From Flammeovirga yaeyamensis (GTDB lineage Bacteria > Bacteroidota > Bacteroidia > Cytophagales > Flammeovirgaceae), in assembly GCF_018736045.1 (NCBI RefSeq), contig NZ_CP076133.1, positions 1,054,001-1,118,000 of the forward strand: a stretch of 64,000 nt of DNA. The letters are read 5' to 3'. The notes beneath the pieces are model-generated. The model was not told the DNA's origin and made no database searches. It saw nothing but the letters and a program-made list of their open reading frames with translations. Both the position numbers and the translations under genes were made by a program. Shown here in pieces: positions 17,801 to 26,489 of this stretch (position 1 is the first letter of the stretch; each line of letters opens with the position of its first letter).

Positions 17801-19172
17801 TTATTTTGGTAATGGAAGTACTTTGCCAGGAACAGAATATTATTTAGCACTTGTCGAAGGTCCGTCAATAAGTTATAATTATGATGCAAACTTAAAATCA
17901 ATTCATGTCGATGGTGAATTATTAACGACTTTCCATCCGGATGAATTAAGTTATACCATCGAACTTCCTTATGGAACAACAGGTCAACTTCCGACCATAG
18001 AGGGAACAGCAAACAGTATGTTATCTACTGTAGAAGTATCAACCATTGCAGATTATACTGAGGAACAAACTATTACTGTAACTGCAGAAAATGGTACTCA
18101 AAAAGTATATTCGATAAATTATGTCGAGACAGCGTTAAGCACCAATGCACTATTATCTGATTTAATCGTCGATGGTGCTACAATAGATGGATTCGATCCT
18201 AATAAAGAAGATTATGCTATAGAATTGCCTTATGGGTCAAACATTTCTGATTTACCAGAAATTATTGCATTAACTCAAGATGAATATGCCACTGTCGACA
18301 TTCAAAATGCAACAACTCTTCCAGGGGAAGCGACAATAACTGTTACGGCACAAGATACCAATGTAACCAAAGTGTACAAGATCAGCTTTACAGTGAGTAA
18401 GAATACGGATGCTACACTTAAATCATTGGGCTACAATAGTATGCAGATTGAAAACTTTAATCCTTCTAATTATACTTATTCAGTGGAATTCCCCTATGAT
18501 TTTGAAGGGGTTCCAACTATTGAAGCCGCACTTTCTGATGAAAATGCCATGATGACGATTACAAATATCACAGAAATCCCAGGAACAGCTACTGTAAAAG
18601 TTGTTGCAGAAGATGCAAAAACTACATTGACCTATTCGGTACAATTTAGTTTAGGTGATATACCCATTAGCGATGATGCGTCTTTAAGTTCTCTAAAATA
18701 TAACGGAACTTCCATAGAGAATTTTACTTCTGATCAATTTTCATATACAGTTGCCTTACCTTTGGAATATGAAGGATTACCCCTATTAGAAGCAGTAGCA
18801 TCAGACGAAAAAGCAGTTGTAAAAATTACAGATGTAACGACACTACCAGCAGTAGCATTGGTTGAAATAATGGCAGAAGATGGAGTTACTGAATTAGTAT
18901 ATATGGTGGCCTTCTCTAAAGAAGATGCCCCACTATCTATTGGCGATAACCCTACGAATATTAAAGTGTTCAAATCTACATCAAATACTATAACGGTAAC
19001 TTCTGATGAGTTATTGAATGGAAAAACTTTATTGGCTTTTGACCTAAGTGGTAGGATAATATTAAAGCAATCACTGAAAGATAAGCGTCAAGACTTTAAC
19101 ATCACTAACAATGGGTTAATGATTATTCATATCATAGATAATAAAGAGGCTTTGATATTTAAATTATTCTAA
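14886..19172 (+). CDS. secreted esterase-like alpha/beta hydrolase with jelly-roll and cadherin-like modules, T9SS-sorted
   Basis: The protein has 1428 residues. Signal peptide 1-21 is followed by an alpha/beta-hydrolase (about 25-335) with nucleophile S201 in GYSYGG, Asp280 in NGSNDHHGG and His311 in KAFHATD. Beta-rich domains occupy about 345-580. Jelly-roll module A (about 583-745), cadherin-like repeat 1 (748-828), jelly-roll module B (833-991), cadherin-like repeats 2-5 (998-1344) and a T9SS sorting domain (1351-1428) follow. The catalytic part resembles acetylxylan-esterase/dienelactone-hydrolase enzymes and probably removes acyl groups from the glycan. The modules would hold it on polysaccharide outside the cell. 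Peptidase S9 activity is a less likely alternative. Confidence 0.7.
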   Translation: MKYFITFFLLLTTVFLPLSYAQNPQELWGNFDPDAGDFNEEIIYEHTDANGIYEKHTYISAYFKGKEIRVYCEFKKKADATNAPALLDVHGWMARPRPNQEFVEDGWAVLAHDYCGKTEENNSSDLRANYTKYPEGLEYGNMNPDYGYENRKSKYKDSGEQISDPTETDDYLWYVLQRRALSYLLAQDGVDNTRVGAQGYSYGGTIMWNLAMDERIDAMVAYFGVGFLEYYRTKQVWMYNNPYNEPAKTSGEEMYLESIAPQAHAPYIKAASLWLNGSNDHHGGHERGETMFDNFQADVPWNFAIQPKAFHATDKLGDDAKIWLEKHVLGVDHYFPARPTSSITLDAEGVPFYSVSPAQPENVTAVEVWYALKNPNNNTRTWIEAPSTKDGNNWTASLPVSNIDDYVFGFSKIDYDNNTVISGDFEAEIPSNLGDAKATLEPEAPDPTDWENAGGAIEVPGGVEAFYPVENKPISNDIFKEPFYKAPQGASFKIRYYGTQPQKLFVRVNEKYVFNFETGAHNTDVQEINIPASALRNSNDANDIMGEWSVADLIEVGPEDGQEITKVAFVALEWGEEDVMPNQVVYQFDGTEDRILAQNHNITTEVIANPSSEGMPDQDQVTKVTRQNTEEASIILPLGGEIQIGSNNEVSLYLYQEEGAVPTSNDLTLTLRNNTTGVHISQTLPISTHGQWGEYVFDFDGELNSDGSAVYNRIYSEMTLSFGTNSENIEGVVYYVSNIYGPEVSFEGTNTRLKELRVNNIKLADFDPSILRYTIDLPYGSLEVPTITAAVEDPEATYEIMEAGNVYKETVVRVTAKNGYTQRDYRIRFNAPGRKIFDANNKHAVDFQWRLVRSDTATVENPVPDHVVGEGVKVLKVTRNQNADATVEFIFKDGSWLAGEDKLFRIQVLQKSGQEDYPAGNRIGFYAGWEKTDGFDRGTFQNIEVQDQWIEYTFDLNDNNVEVGNDFRKVLVYFGNGSTLPGTEYYLALVEGPSISYNYDANLKSIHVDGELLTTFHPDELSYTIELPYGTTGQLPTIEGTANSMLSTVEVSTIADYTEEQTITVTAENGTQKVYSINYVETALSTNALLSDLIVDGATIDGFDPNKEDYAIELPYGSNISDLPEIIALTQDEYATVDIQNATTLPGEATITVTAQDTNVTKVYKISFTVSKNTDATLKSLGYNSMQIENFNPSNYTYSVEFPYDFEGVPTIEAALSDENAMMTITNITEIPGTATVKVVAEDAKTTLTYSVQFSLGDIPISDDASLSSLKYNGTSIENFTSDQFSYTVALPLEYEGLPLLEAVASDEKAVVKITDVTTLPAVALVEIMAEDGVTELVYMVAFSKEDAPLSIGDNPTNIKVFKSTSNTITVTSDELLNGKTLLAFDLSGRIILKQSLKDKRQDFNITNNGLMIIHIIDNKEALIFKLF

Positions 19173-19254
19173 ATATCTACCTTCAAGTGATTATAAAAAG
19201 AGTTTTTAATAGTCTAATAAGAAATTAACATAGTTAGAAACATCTTAGTACATT

Positions 19255-19284
19255 AAAGAGTACCTAATTTAGGTACTCTTTTTT
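19255..19284 (+). terminator. rho-independent terminator
   Basis: AAAGAGTACCTAA pairs with TTAGGTACTCTTT, followed by more T. It separates the esterase gene from the GH29 gene. Confidence 0.75.
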
Positions 19285-19460
19285 CTTTGCTTAAAAATGA
19301 CAAATAAAACCAAAATTCTTTACTGATATATCCAAAAACGTATTTGTTTATCTCAAATAAGAACGATACAAGTATTGTAAGATTTAGGCCAAGTTTTCTG
19401 TTAGATATAAGCTAAAATTGTAATGTGATTATTTTTTAAGGCTTATAGTCAATTAGAAGT

Positions 19461-21290
19461 ATGAAGAATTATTTTTTAATAAGTTTATGTATGTTGTTCT
19501 CCCTTTCCTTATTCGGTCAGAAAAAGGAAAAAGGGATGGATGAACTGTGGGGTGAAAATGGAACGAATACCCAGGTAACAGAAAAAGAGCATCAATGGTA
19601 TAAAGAAGCAAAGTTTGCGATGTTTATACATTGGGGATTATATTCGGAACTAGCTGGTGAATATGAAGGCAAACATTATTATGGTATTAACGAATGGATT
19701 ATGCGTAGAGCAAGTATCCAAACCAAAGACTATCGTAAATTAGCTGAAACGTTTAACCCTGAAAAATTTGATGCAGATGAAATCGCTCAACTGGCGGTGG
19801 ATGCAGGAATGAAATATGTAGTCATTACTGCAAAACACCACGATGGTTTTGCTTTGTTCGACTCCAAAGTAAGTGATTATGATATCACAAACACTCCTTA
19901 CAAGAAAGATTTAATTAAGCAATTAGCTAAAGCTTGTAAGAAAAAAGGGATTCGTTTTGGTTTCTATTATTCTCAAATGCAAGACTGGAACGAGAAAGAC
20001 GGTTTTGGTAATACTTGGGAGTTTAATCCTGACGAAGCAGATGTACAAAAGTACATGACAGAAAAAGCATTACCTCAAGTGAAAGAATTGGTGACTAATT
20101 ATGGTGATATCGGATGTATTTTCTTCGATACTCCAGGACCAATTAAACACGAACAAGTGTTAGAGTTAAAAGCAATTGTCGATAAATATCAACCCGACTG
20201 TTTGATTAACAGTAGAATTGGTAGAGGTCTAGGTGACTTCGAAACGTTAGGTGATAATGAGATTCCTTCTGAGCCAGTGGATGGTCTTTGGGAAACTTGT
20301 GATACACACAACAATACATGGGCGTATAGCAAGTTGGATTTCAACTGGAAAACACCAAAAGAAATCTCTCATCGTTTGATCGATGTAATTACAAAAGGTG
20401 GTAACTACTTGTTCAATATTGGTCCAAAAGGAGATGGTTCTGTACCAGAAGTTTCTGCTATGATTCTTAGAGAAACAGGTAAGTGGATTGCAAAATACAA
20501 AGAAGCGATCTATGGAACAGATGCCATGTATTTGGGAGGTCAAACACAATTTGCAGCCACTCAAAAGGATAACAAAATGTATGTTTTTGTAAAAGAATGG
20601 CCAAGAGACAATCAGATCTATTTGCCTAAATTTATTACAAAAGCAAAAAAGGCGTATTTCTTAGACGATCAGGCAGCGGTAAATATCAATATGTTAGAAG
20701 GTTCTACATTATTAAAATTACCTTTGAGAATGCCAGATCCAGTAGCCTCTGTGATTGTTGTTGAATTCGAAGACAAACCAAAATTAAATACAGATAAAGT
20801 ATTTAATACAGGTTTGGTGACAAAACTATTACCTCATGAAGCCAACTTAACGGCTTGTTCAACAGACAAGATTCGATGGATGGAGATCTTTGGCGATTGG
20901 CATGCTACTCCAGTGATCGAAAAATGGTCTGAAAAAGGAGCGAAAGCAGAATGGGAGGTGAACGTTCCAAAAAAAGGAATGTACATTGTAAGAATCAATT
21001 ACGCATGTAACGAAGATGCGGACATGCAAGAAGGTCTTTTAAAAATTAACGATGATCAGTATTATTTTGTACCTACTTATAGCGGGGATAAAAATGTGAT
21101 CAAAAATAAGTTTGAAAACAGAACGATAAGAGTATTTAAAGATAGAAAAATCGGTGTGGTGAATTTCAATCAACCGGGTAAGCAGAAAATCTCTATTACC
21201 TTAAATTCTGATGACGCTTCAGGATGGATCAATCTTGCATCGATATCATTCGAACCTATTATTTCTGTAGAAGCGAATCAAAGTTTCTAA
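19461..21290 (+). CDS. GH29 alpha-L-fucosidase (first copy)
   Basis: The 609-residue secreted enzyme has signal peptide 1-19 (ending LFGQ). The GH29 (beta/alpha)8 domain spans about 40-360, with the family's substrate-pocket text KFAMFIHWGLYS, YVVITAKHHDGFALFDS and WETCDTHNNTWAY. The nucleophile Asp223 lies in CIFFDTPG. A C-terminal beta-sandwich (about 370-440) and a further beta domain to residue 609 follow. It should release alpha-L-fucose from the non-reducing end. It shares the locus with a second, shorter GH29 (39502-40992) of different C-terminal plan, which suggests two linkages or positions. A terminator precedes it and only 89 bases separate it from the next gene's ATG. Confidence 0.88.
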   Translation: MKNYFLISLCMLFSLSLFGQKKEKGMDELWGENGTNTQVTEKEHQWYKEAKFAMFIHWGLYSELAGEYEGKHYYGINEWIMRRASIQTKDYRKLAETFNPEKFDADEIAQLAVDAGMKYVVITAKHHDGFALFDSKVSDYDITNTPYKKDLIKQLAKACKKKGIRFGFYYSQMQDWNEKDGFGNTWEFNPDEADVQKYMTEKALPQVKELVTNYGDIGCIFFDTPGPIKHEQVLELKAIVDKYQPDCLINSRIGRGLGDFETLGDNEIPSEPVDGLWETCDTHNNTWAYSKLDFNWKTPKEISHRLIDVITKGGNYLFNIGPKGDGSVPEVSAMILRETGKWIAKYKEAIYGTDAMYLGGQTQFAATQKDNKMYVFVKEWPRDNQIYLPKFITKAKKAYFLDDQAAVNINMLEGSTLLKLPLRMPDPVASVIVVEFEDKPKLNTDKVFNTGLVTKLLPHEANLTACSTDKIRWMEIFGDWHATPVIEKWSEKGAKAEWEVNVPKKGMYIVRINYACNEDADMQEGLLKINDDQYYFVPTYSGDKNVIKNKFENRTIRVFKDRKIGVVNFNQPGKQKISITLNSDDASGWINLASISFEPIISVEANQSF

Positions 21291-21379
21291 TTAATTATTG
21301 AGTATATTTGAATCGTCAGTTTCATTTTGAAGCTGACGATCTCAATTTTTTATCACACGTTGTGATCAAACGAACTGAA

Positions 21380-23809
21380 ATGAGAAAGTTATTACCCTTC
21401 CTAATCGTTTATTTTGGGGTCATTACCTCAACCTTTGCACAATTGCCAAAAGAATTATGGCAATATGCAAATACAAACACCTATATGTTTTTAGAAAATG
21501 ATGTACAAAACAATACTCATTTTCAAATTCAAACCAATCATCATTTCCTTAGATTCAACTACCAAGATTTTAAATTGGAGCAACTTCGTTTGATTGATGA
21601 TAATGAAGTGAATGGAAAATATTTAGAAAAAGCACAAGACGAAACATTAGATATATTATCGTTATATGTTGTCAAGAATGGACAAAAGCATAAAGTGGTA
21701 CGTTTAGATGAGGATGCCCACTATGCAGGAGAAGTCATTGAAAGCGGTAAATTTTTTCAAAGAAGAAATTTTCCAGATCTTAAATTAGAAGACGATCCAA
21801 ATCTTAAATTTTCTGTAGAAATTTCTTCATGGACGGATGCCCTAGATTTTCGATTGGTATTCGAAAACGATACCATTTTATCAGATGATTATCAGTTAAT
21901 GATAGAATTAGACTTACCTTCTGATCAGGTAGCATTAAGTAAGAAGGGTGAAGTGATTCATGCTAAAGCCAAAAATGGAAAAGTATGGGAGATCATCAAA
22001 AGAGAGAACGACCAATTGATGATTACTCCAGAAAATAAAATCCAAGCAACTACATCAATAAAAAATAAAGAAGTGAATCTGCTGATGAGATTTAAATACG
22101 AAAATCTGCATCAAGAAGGACTGAACATTATTGCTAAAGACCTCCATCGACCGAATAGGGAAGTGGTGATTACTGAAGCGGAACAACAGCAAGCAAAAAA
22201 GATATCTTTAAACGATTCTTTTGATGGTTTAAAGGGAATGGAAAGAGTCGCTTTAACGTTAGAAAACTTAACGAATCAACCTCAATTACAACGCCTTATC
22301 TTCGAGAGAGTAGATGGTGTAAGAGACATTACAGGAATTAGTGTGATGTTAAGAGACAAAGATGGAAACCCTACAGGTATTCCAATTCAGATCTCAAAAA
22401 ACTGGCACAATGGGAAAGAGTTTAAATACCGTGGACCTTGGATGCGTTCTTATACGGTGGTTTGTCTTCCTCCAAACTCAAAAGTAGAATTGGAATTATC
22501 GAAAGTTTCGGGGTATTGGGGAACATTACCGGCTGTATCGCACAATCAACTTTCATTGACAGGTTGGGGAAAGAAATTTAGAGGAAATCATCAGTTATGG
22601 GATCAAACGGCTATGGGTGCTTGGGGTGAAAGCGTTTGTTACGAACCCGATTGTGGTCAAGCCAATACTTTAATTACGGATGTAAGACCATTCATGATCA
22701 AAGCTGAAGATGACAACCCTATCGGTCCAAAAAAATACAATTGGACACCGAATGTGGGTGGTGGAGATTTTATGAGAGTATATGATGAAAATGGTCAGAA
22801 ATTAAAGATCAAACGTATTAAATCGCATTATAAACGTAATTGTCCAAACCTTACAGAAGTCACTTATACTGGAGTAACAAGTAAAGATGAAGTCGATTAT
22901 TCATTAACAGCGAGCATTATCAGAAACGACGATTACTTTAGAGGAATTTATACTTTAGAAATTGAAGTAAACGATACCTTTGATTTTCATCGTTTGGCCT
23001 TAGCTCAGTTTGGTTCAGAAACCTATTCTTATCAGGTAGAAAATAAAATTGCTTGGGGTAATGCAGATGGTTTGATCAAAGAGGTTCCTAATGTTCATAA
23101 AGAAAAGCAATACACTAATCAGGATATTATTATAGATGGAAAACAACCATGGTTTAGTATGCATGAAGCGAAAAACATGGAAAGTCATAAATATGCTGTT
23201 ACAGGAAATAAAGGTATTGTCTTAAAAGAATGGTCGGCGACCGTGGATGGAAAAGAAATACAACCTCGTTTTTCGACTTATTCCTCAAGTAAAACAAGAG
23301 CTGGTGAACCTGTTACGCTAGTAGAAGTGAACTTGCCTTCTGATATCAAGCAATTAAAGAAAGGAGACAAGGTACGATTAGTAATGGAATTATGTGTTTT
23401 CCCTCAAGAAGCAAAGAGTTATTATGGATCTAACGAGGCTTTTGCAAAAGCTTTAAACTTGGGGCAAGATACTTGGAAACTTATGTGGAGAGAAGCCAAG
23501 AAAAACGATGTTTCCGTAAATGTTTCTAAGGGAGAAGTGGTCAGAAACTATCCTTTAAAAATAAAAGCTGTTGATAACGAAGTATTGGCAGATTTATCAA
23601 ATGGTTTGGCTTATGTTCCGGTGACTATTTCTAATCTGAGCAATTACAAAGACTTTAAAGTGTCATTTACAGTAGATGATAAAGCCGTGGAATTTAATCA
23701 AGAGAACCATGGTAAGGATTATTATCAAGTAGACTTTGATCCAATAACTCAAACTTGGGAAGTGACCTTCTCCATACCAATGGATGCGGAGGTTTTAGAT
23801 CAAAAATAA
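21380..23809 (+). CDS. large secreted protein of unrecognised family
   Basis: From the ATG at 21380 the product has 809 residues. A longer frame from TTG 21308 adds 24 residues without a signal character, so I reject that start. Signal peptide 1-21 (ending TFAQ) is followed directly by LPKELW. No family is recognised with certainty. The central block (about residues 330-470) is rich in Trp, Asp, Glu and His in conserved-looking runs: RGPWMRSYTVVCLPP, VSHNQLSLTGWGKKF, LWDQTAMGAWGESVCYEPD, DVRPFMI. Beta structure dominates and there is no T9SS domain. It lies after the GH29 in the same unit, so a glycan-active or glycan-binding role is plausible. Confidence 0.65.
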   Translation: MRKLLPFLIVYFGVITSTFAQLPKELWQYANTNTYMFLENDVQNNTHFQIQTNHHFLRFNYQDFKLEQLRLIDDNEVNGKYLEKAQDETLDILSLYVVKNGQKHKVVRLDEDAHYAGEVIESGKFFQRRNFPDLKLEDDPNLKFSVEISSWTDALDFRLVFENDTILSDDYQLMIELDLPSDQVALSKKGEVIHAKAKNGKVWEIIKRENDQLMITPENKIQATTSIKNKEVNLLMRFKYENLHQEGLNIIAKDLHRPNREVVITEAEQQQAKKISLNDSFDGLKGMERVALTLENLTNQPQLQRLIFERVDGVRDITGISVMLRDKDGNPTGIPIQISKNWHNGKEFKYRGPWMRSYTVVCLPPNSKVELELSKVSGYWGTLPAVSHNQLSLTGWGKKFRGNHQLWDQTAMGAWGESVCYEPDCGQANTLITDVRPFMIKAEDDNPIGPKKYNWTPNVGGGDFMRVYDENGQKLKIKRIKSHYKRNCPNLTEVTYTGVTSKDEVDYSLTASIIRNDDYFRGIYTLEIEVNDTFDFHRLALAQFGSETYSYQVENKIAWGNADGLIKEVPNVHKEKQYTNQDIIIDGKQPWFSMHEAKNMESHKYAVTGNKGIVLKEWSATVDGKEIQPRFSTYSSSKTRAGEPVTLVEVNLPSDIKQLKKGDKVRLVMELCVFPQEAKSYYGSNEAFAKALNLGQDTWKLMWREAKKNDVSVNVSKGEVVRNYPLKIKAVDNEVLADLSNGLAYVPVTISNLSNYKDFKVSFTVDDKAVEFNQENHGKDYYQVDFDPITQTWEVTFSIPMDAEVLDQK

Positions 23810-23827
23810 CCTATCACTTAAAGAAAG

Positions 23828-23866
23828 AAATGCACTAATTGTCTAAACGATTAGTGCATTTTTTTA
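23828..23866 (+). terminator. rho-independent terminator
   Basis: AAATGCACTAAT (23828-23839) pairs with ATTAGTGCATTT (23850-23861), followed by T residues. It ends the GH29 plus unknown-protein unit. Confidence 0.8.
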
Positions 23867-24019
23867 TTAAAATCGACCTTTTTGAGCTAAAAACGAAGAT
23901 GTTGAAAATGAGCAAAGATTTGAAAGATGTAATAAATACGTTTATAGTTTGTTTGTTGATATTGTGACTGATTTGAATGTTTTATCAACACACAACAACA
24001 AAAAATTATTACTTATTTT

Positions 24020-25516
24020 ATGATTAATAATAAAACTACACTTTACTTCTTCTTGCTTCTTTTGATCTGTCCATTTTTCGGAGAAGCAAATAACATTACC
24101 ATAGAAAACGTTGCACTTTCGAATAAGAATACAAATACAAAAACCGTTGAGGTGAATTTCGATTTATCATGGGATAACTCATGGAGAGTGAGTAGTGCAC
24201 AAAGCAACTGGGATGCCGTTTGGGTTTTTGTGAAATACAGAAATTTAAATACCGATTACTGGCAACATGCTACTTTATCTTTAAGTGGACACAATGCTAC
24301 TGGAGCAACTATTGATAATGAAGACGATACTGGAAACGGATATTCTAAAGGTGCATTTGTATACAGTGCATCTAATATATCTCAGCAAACAGTAAATTAT
24401 AATGTTTCTTTAAGCTGGGCGTACGGAGAGGATCACCAAGGGGATGACGATACTTTCGAAATCAATGTCTATGGTATTGAAATGGTGTATGTGCCTCAAG
24501 GTCGTTTTGCTTTAGGGACAGGTGGTAACGAAGCTTCCTCTTTTTATACTTTCATCAATAACACTTCAAATAGAGCAAACCCGTATTATGTTTCATCAGA
24601 GGAAGCAATAGATGTTGGTGAAACGGCAGGGAATCTTTGTTATGTGACCAATGTGAATTCAGGTGAGTTTAGAGATGGAGTTATTGCTGAAGATTTTCCT
24701 AAAGGATATCAATCATTTTATTGTATGAAATATGAAATCACTCAAGGACAATTTGTGGATTTCTTGAATACTTTAACCTCATTACAAACGGGACAAAATG
24801 ATTTTGTCAAGAATAAATATGGAACCAATAGAAATTCTATTCAATATGTAACGGATCAATACGTGGCAGATGCACCCTATCTTCCATATGTTCATGGTAG
24901 TCACTTAGCAATCTTTAATTATTTAGATTGGTCTTGTTTGAGACCAATGTCAGAGTTTGAATTCGAAAAAGCATGTAGAGGAACAAAAACACCGGTACAT
25001 AGAGAATTTGCATGGGGAGAAAGTACATATAACCCAGATGACTTTACTTTAGCTAACCTTGGAGCGTTTAATGAAGAAATTACTGCAAATTACAGTGCTA
25101 CGTTAGGCAATGCTGCGTTTAGTGAAACATTAGGGAATGTGGGTGGACCAATAAGAGTTGGTATCACTGCAACGAGTACATCTGATAGAATTCAATCGGG
25201 AGCTTCCTACTATGGCATTATGGATTTATCTGGAAGTGCTTTTGAAGCAGTGGTCATCGTTTCTTCAGAAGAAGGAAGAAAATTTGATGGTTCTCATGGT
25301 AATGGATTGTTAAGTAATATCGGTAACTATACCATCGATGGATGGCCACAATTAATTGAAGCTAATGAAGGTGCAGGTATTCGCGGAGGAAGTTATGTAA
25401 ATACCAATGATCAGGCATATGTGTCGACAAGAGGCTTAGCAGCTATATGTTACCCAACTAATTCGGGTAGAGATTTTGTTGGAGGAAGAGGAGTTCGTAC
25501 TGCACCAAAAAATTAA
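24020..25516 (+). CDS. secreted SUMF1 (formylglycine-generating-enzyme-like) domain protein
   Basis: The 498-residue protein has a signal peptide (about 1-23) and an N-terminal beta-sandwich (25-150; ITIENVALSNKNTNTKTVEV). The FGE-sulfatase fold spans about 155-498, with YVPQGRFALGTGG, FYCMKYEITQGQFVDFLN, RPMSEFEFEKACRG, YGIMDLSGSAFE, IRGGSYVNT and GGRGVRTAP. The fold is clear, but the paired Cys of true sulfatase-activating enzymes are not evident, and no sulfatase lies nearby. It may therefore be a structural or binding use of the fold. It forms a two-gene unit with 25529-26431, bounded by terminators at 23828 and 26452. Confidence 0.75.
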   Translation: MINNKTTLYFFLLLLICPFFGEANNITIENVALSNKNTNTKTVEVNFDLSWDNSWRVSSAQSNWDAVWVFVKYRNLNTDYWQHATLSLSGHNATGATIDNEDDTGNGYSKGAFVYSASNISQQTVNYNVSLSWAYGEDHQGDDDTFEINVYGIEMVYVPQGRFALGTGGNEASSFYTFINNTSNRANPYYVSSEEAIDVGETAGNLCYVTNVNSGEFRDGVIAEDFPKGYQSFYCMKYEITQGQFVDFLNTLTSLQTGQNDFVKNKYGTNRNSIQYVTDQYVADAPYLPYVHGSHLAIFNYLDWSCLRPMSEFEFEKACRGTKTPVHREFAWGESTYNPDDFTLANLGAFNEEITANYSATLGNAAFSETLGNVGGPIRVGITATSTSDRIQSGASYYGIMDLSGSAFEAVVIVSSEEGRKFDGSHGNGLLSNIGNYTIDGWPQLIEANEGAGIRGGSYVNTNDQAYVSTRGLAAICYPTNSGRDFVGGRGVRTAPKN

Positions 25517-25528
25517 TCATAGGCACTT

Positions 25529-26431
25529 ATGAAAAAATATAAACAGATAAGTGCATTGTTATGGATAATGCTATTCGTTAGTTCATTATCAGTAAATGTT
25601 TGTGCCCAAGATATTTTTATGGGCGGAAATGGTGGTGGAGATAATTCTAACAGTTTAATGCAATCGGTAAATTCTACTTCTCATAATTTTTTTATGGGAG
25701 GGGAAGGAAATGGGTATGCCTCACAAACGATATTAGAAACTCAGAACTCAACGAGTTACAATATATTTAAAGGTGGTGTATCTAACGGATATGCTTTGGG
25801 TAATGATTTAGATGTTTTTGGTTCAGTATCTCATAATATATTTACAGGAGGGGAAGCGAAAGGATATGCTAAAAACACGGTAATGGTCGACGAAGATTAC
25901 GATCTTCCTATCGAATTAGGTGTATTTGAAGTAAGGAATGTTCAAGGTAAAGCTTTTATTCGTTGGACAACGCTTACTGAAATAAACAACGATTACTTTG
26001 TCATCGAAAAATCGGTAGATAGAAGAAATTGGGAGATAGTAACTCAAATAGAAGGAGCAGGGAATTCAAATAATAGATTAGAGTATTCTACAACCGATCC
26101 ATCAACATCAAGAGGAACGTCATATTATCGATTAAAACAAGTCGATTTCGATGGTCAGTTTACCTATTCTGATATCAGAATATTTAATTTGGAAAATGCT
26201 CCTAACATTGAACTCTATGCTTATCCTAATCCAGTAATTAACGAATTGACCATTCTTTTAGATAAAGATTATCATCAGTTAATTCAGATGTATTCTATTA
26301 ACGGGGAAGCTATCCCACTACAAATAATAAATCAAACAGATCAAGATATACGTTTAAATGTGTCTCATTTAAACAAAGGATTTTATGTGATTAGAGTAGG
26401 ACACTTAGGAGTTCTGAAAATCGTGAAGTAA
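25529..26431 (+). CDS. T9SS-sorted protein with four 25-residue repeats
   Basis: The 300-residue secreted protein has a signal peptide (1-27, ending VCAQ). Four tandem repeats (residues 29-120) have the pattern (I/F)F-x-GG-x(3)-GY-A-x(12)-S-x-S-x-N. An Ig-like domain (about 128-225; VRNVQGKAFIRWTTLTEIN ... SYYRLKQVDFDG) and a T9SS type A sorting domain (YPNPV ... FYVIRVG) follow. It is 13 bases after the SUMF1-domain gene and is surely co-expressed. The Ig-plus-sorting tail is common in surface proteins. The repeats have no function I can name and may form a beta-solenoid or assemble on the surface. Confidence 0.7.
   Translation: MKKYKQISALLWIMLFVSSLSVNVCAQDIFMGGNGGGDNSNSLMQSVNSTSHNFFMGGEGNGYASQTILETQNSTSYNIFKGGVSNGYALGNDLDVFGSVSHNIFTGGEAKGYAKNTVMVDEDYDLPIELGVFEVRNVQGKAFIRWTTLTEINNDYFVIEKSVDRRNWEIVTQIEGAGNSNNRLEYSTTDPSTSRGTSYYRLKQVDFDGQFTYSDIRIFNLENAPNIELYAYPNPVINELTILLDKDYHQLIQMYSINGEAIPLQIINQTDQDIRLNVSHLNKGFYVIRVGHLGVLKIVK
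25613..25888 (+). repeat. 75-base in-frame tandem repeat (3 full plus 1 partial)
   Basis: Units begin at about 25613, 25688, 25763 and 25838, each encoding FxGG then NGY/GGD and ending S-x-S-x-N. The protein-level repeat is exact in length (25 residues), but the DNA has diverged, so the array is old and not freshly slipped. Confidence 0.8.
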
Positions 26432-26451
26432 TGTCAAGCAATTCAATTATT

Positions 26452-26482
26452 AAACCCAAGACAAGTTGTTTTGGGTTTTTTT
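26452..26482 (+). terminator. rho-independent terminator
   Basis: AAACCCAA pairs with TTGGGTTT around GACAAGTTGTT, followed by seven T. It ends the SUMF1/repeat unit. Confidence 0.75.
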
Positions 26483-26489
26483 ATATAAA

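Noticed and set aside
21308-21379. Upstream extension of the unknown 809-residue protein from TTG 21308
   Set aside because: It adds 24 residues before a clear signal peptide that starts at ATG 21380; a signal peptide should be at the N-terminus.
24020-25516. SUMF1-domain protein as a sulfatase-activating enzyme of the locus
   Set aside because: No sulfatase is seen in the window, the protein is exported, and the paired catalytic Cys are not evident.
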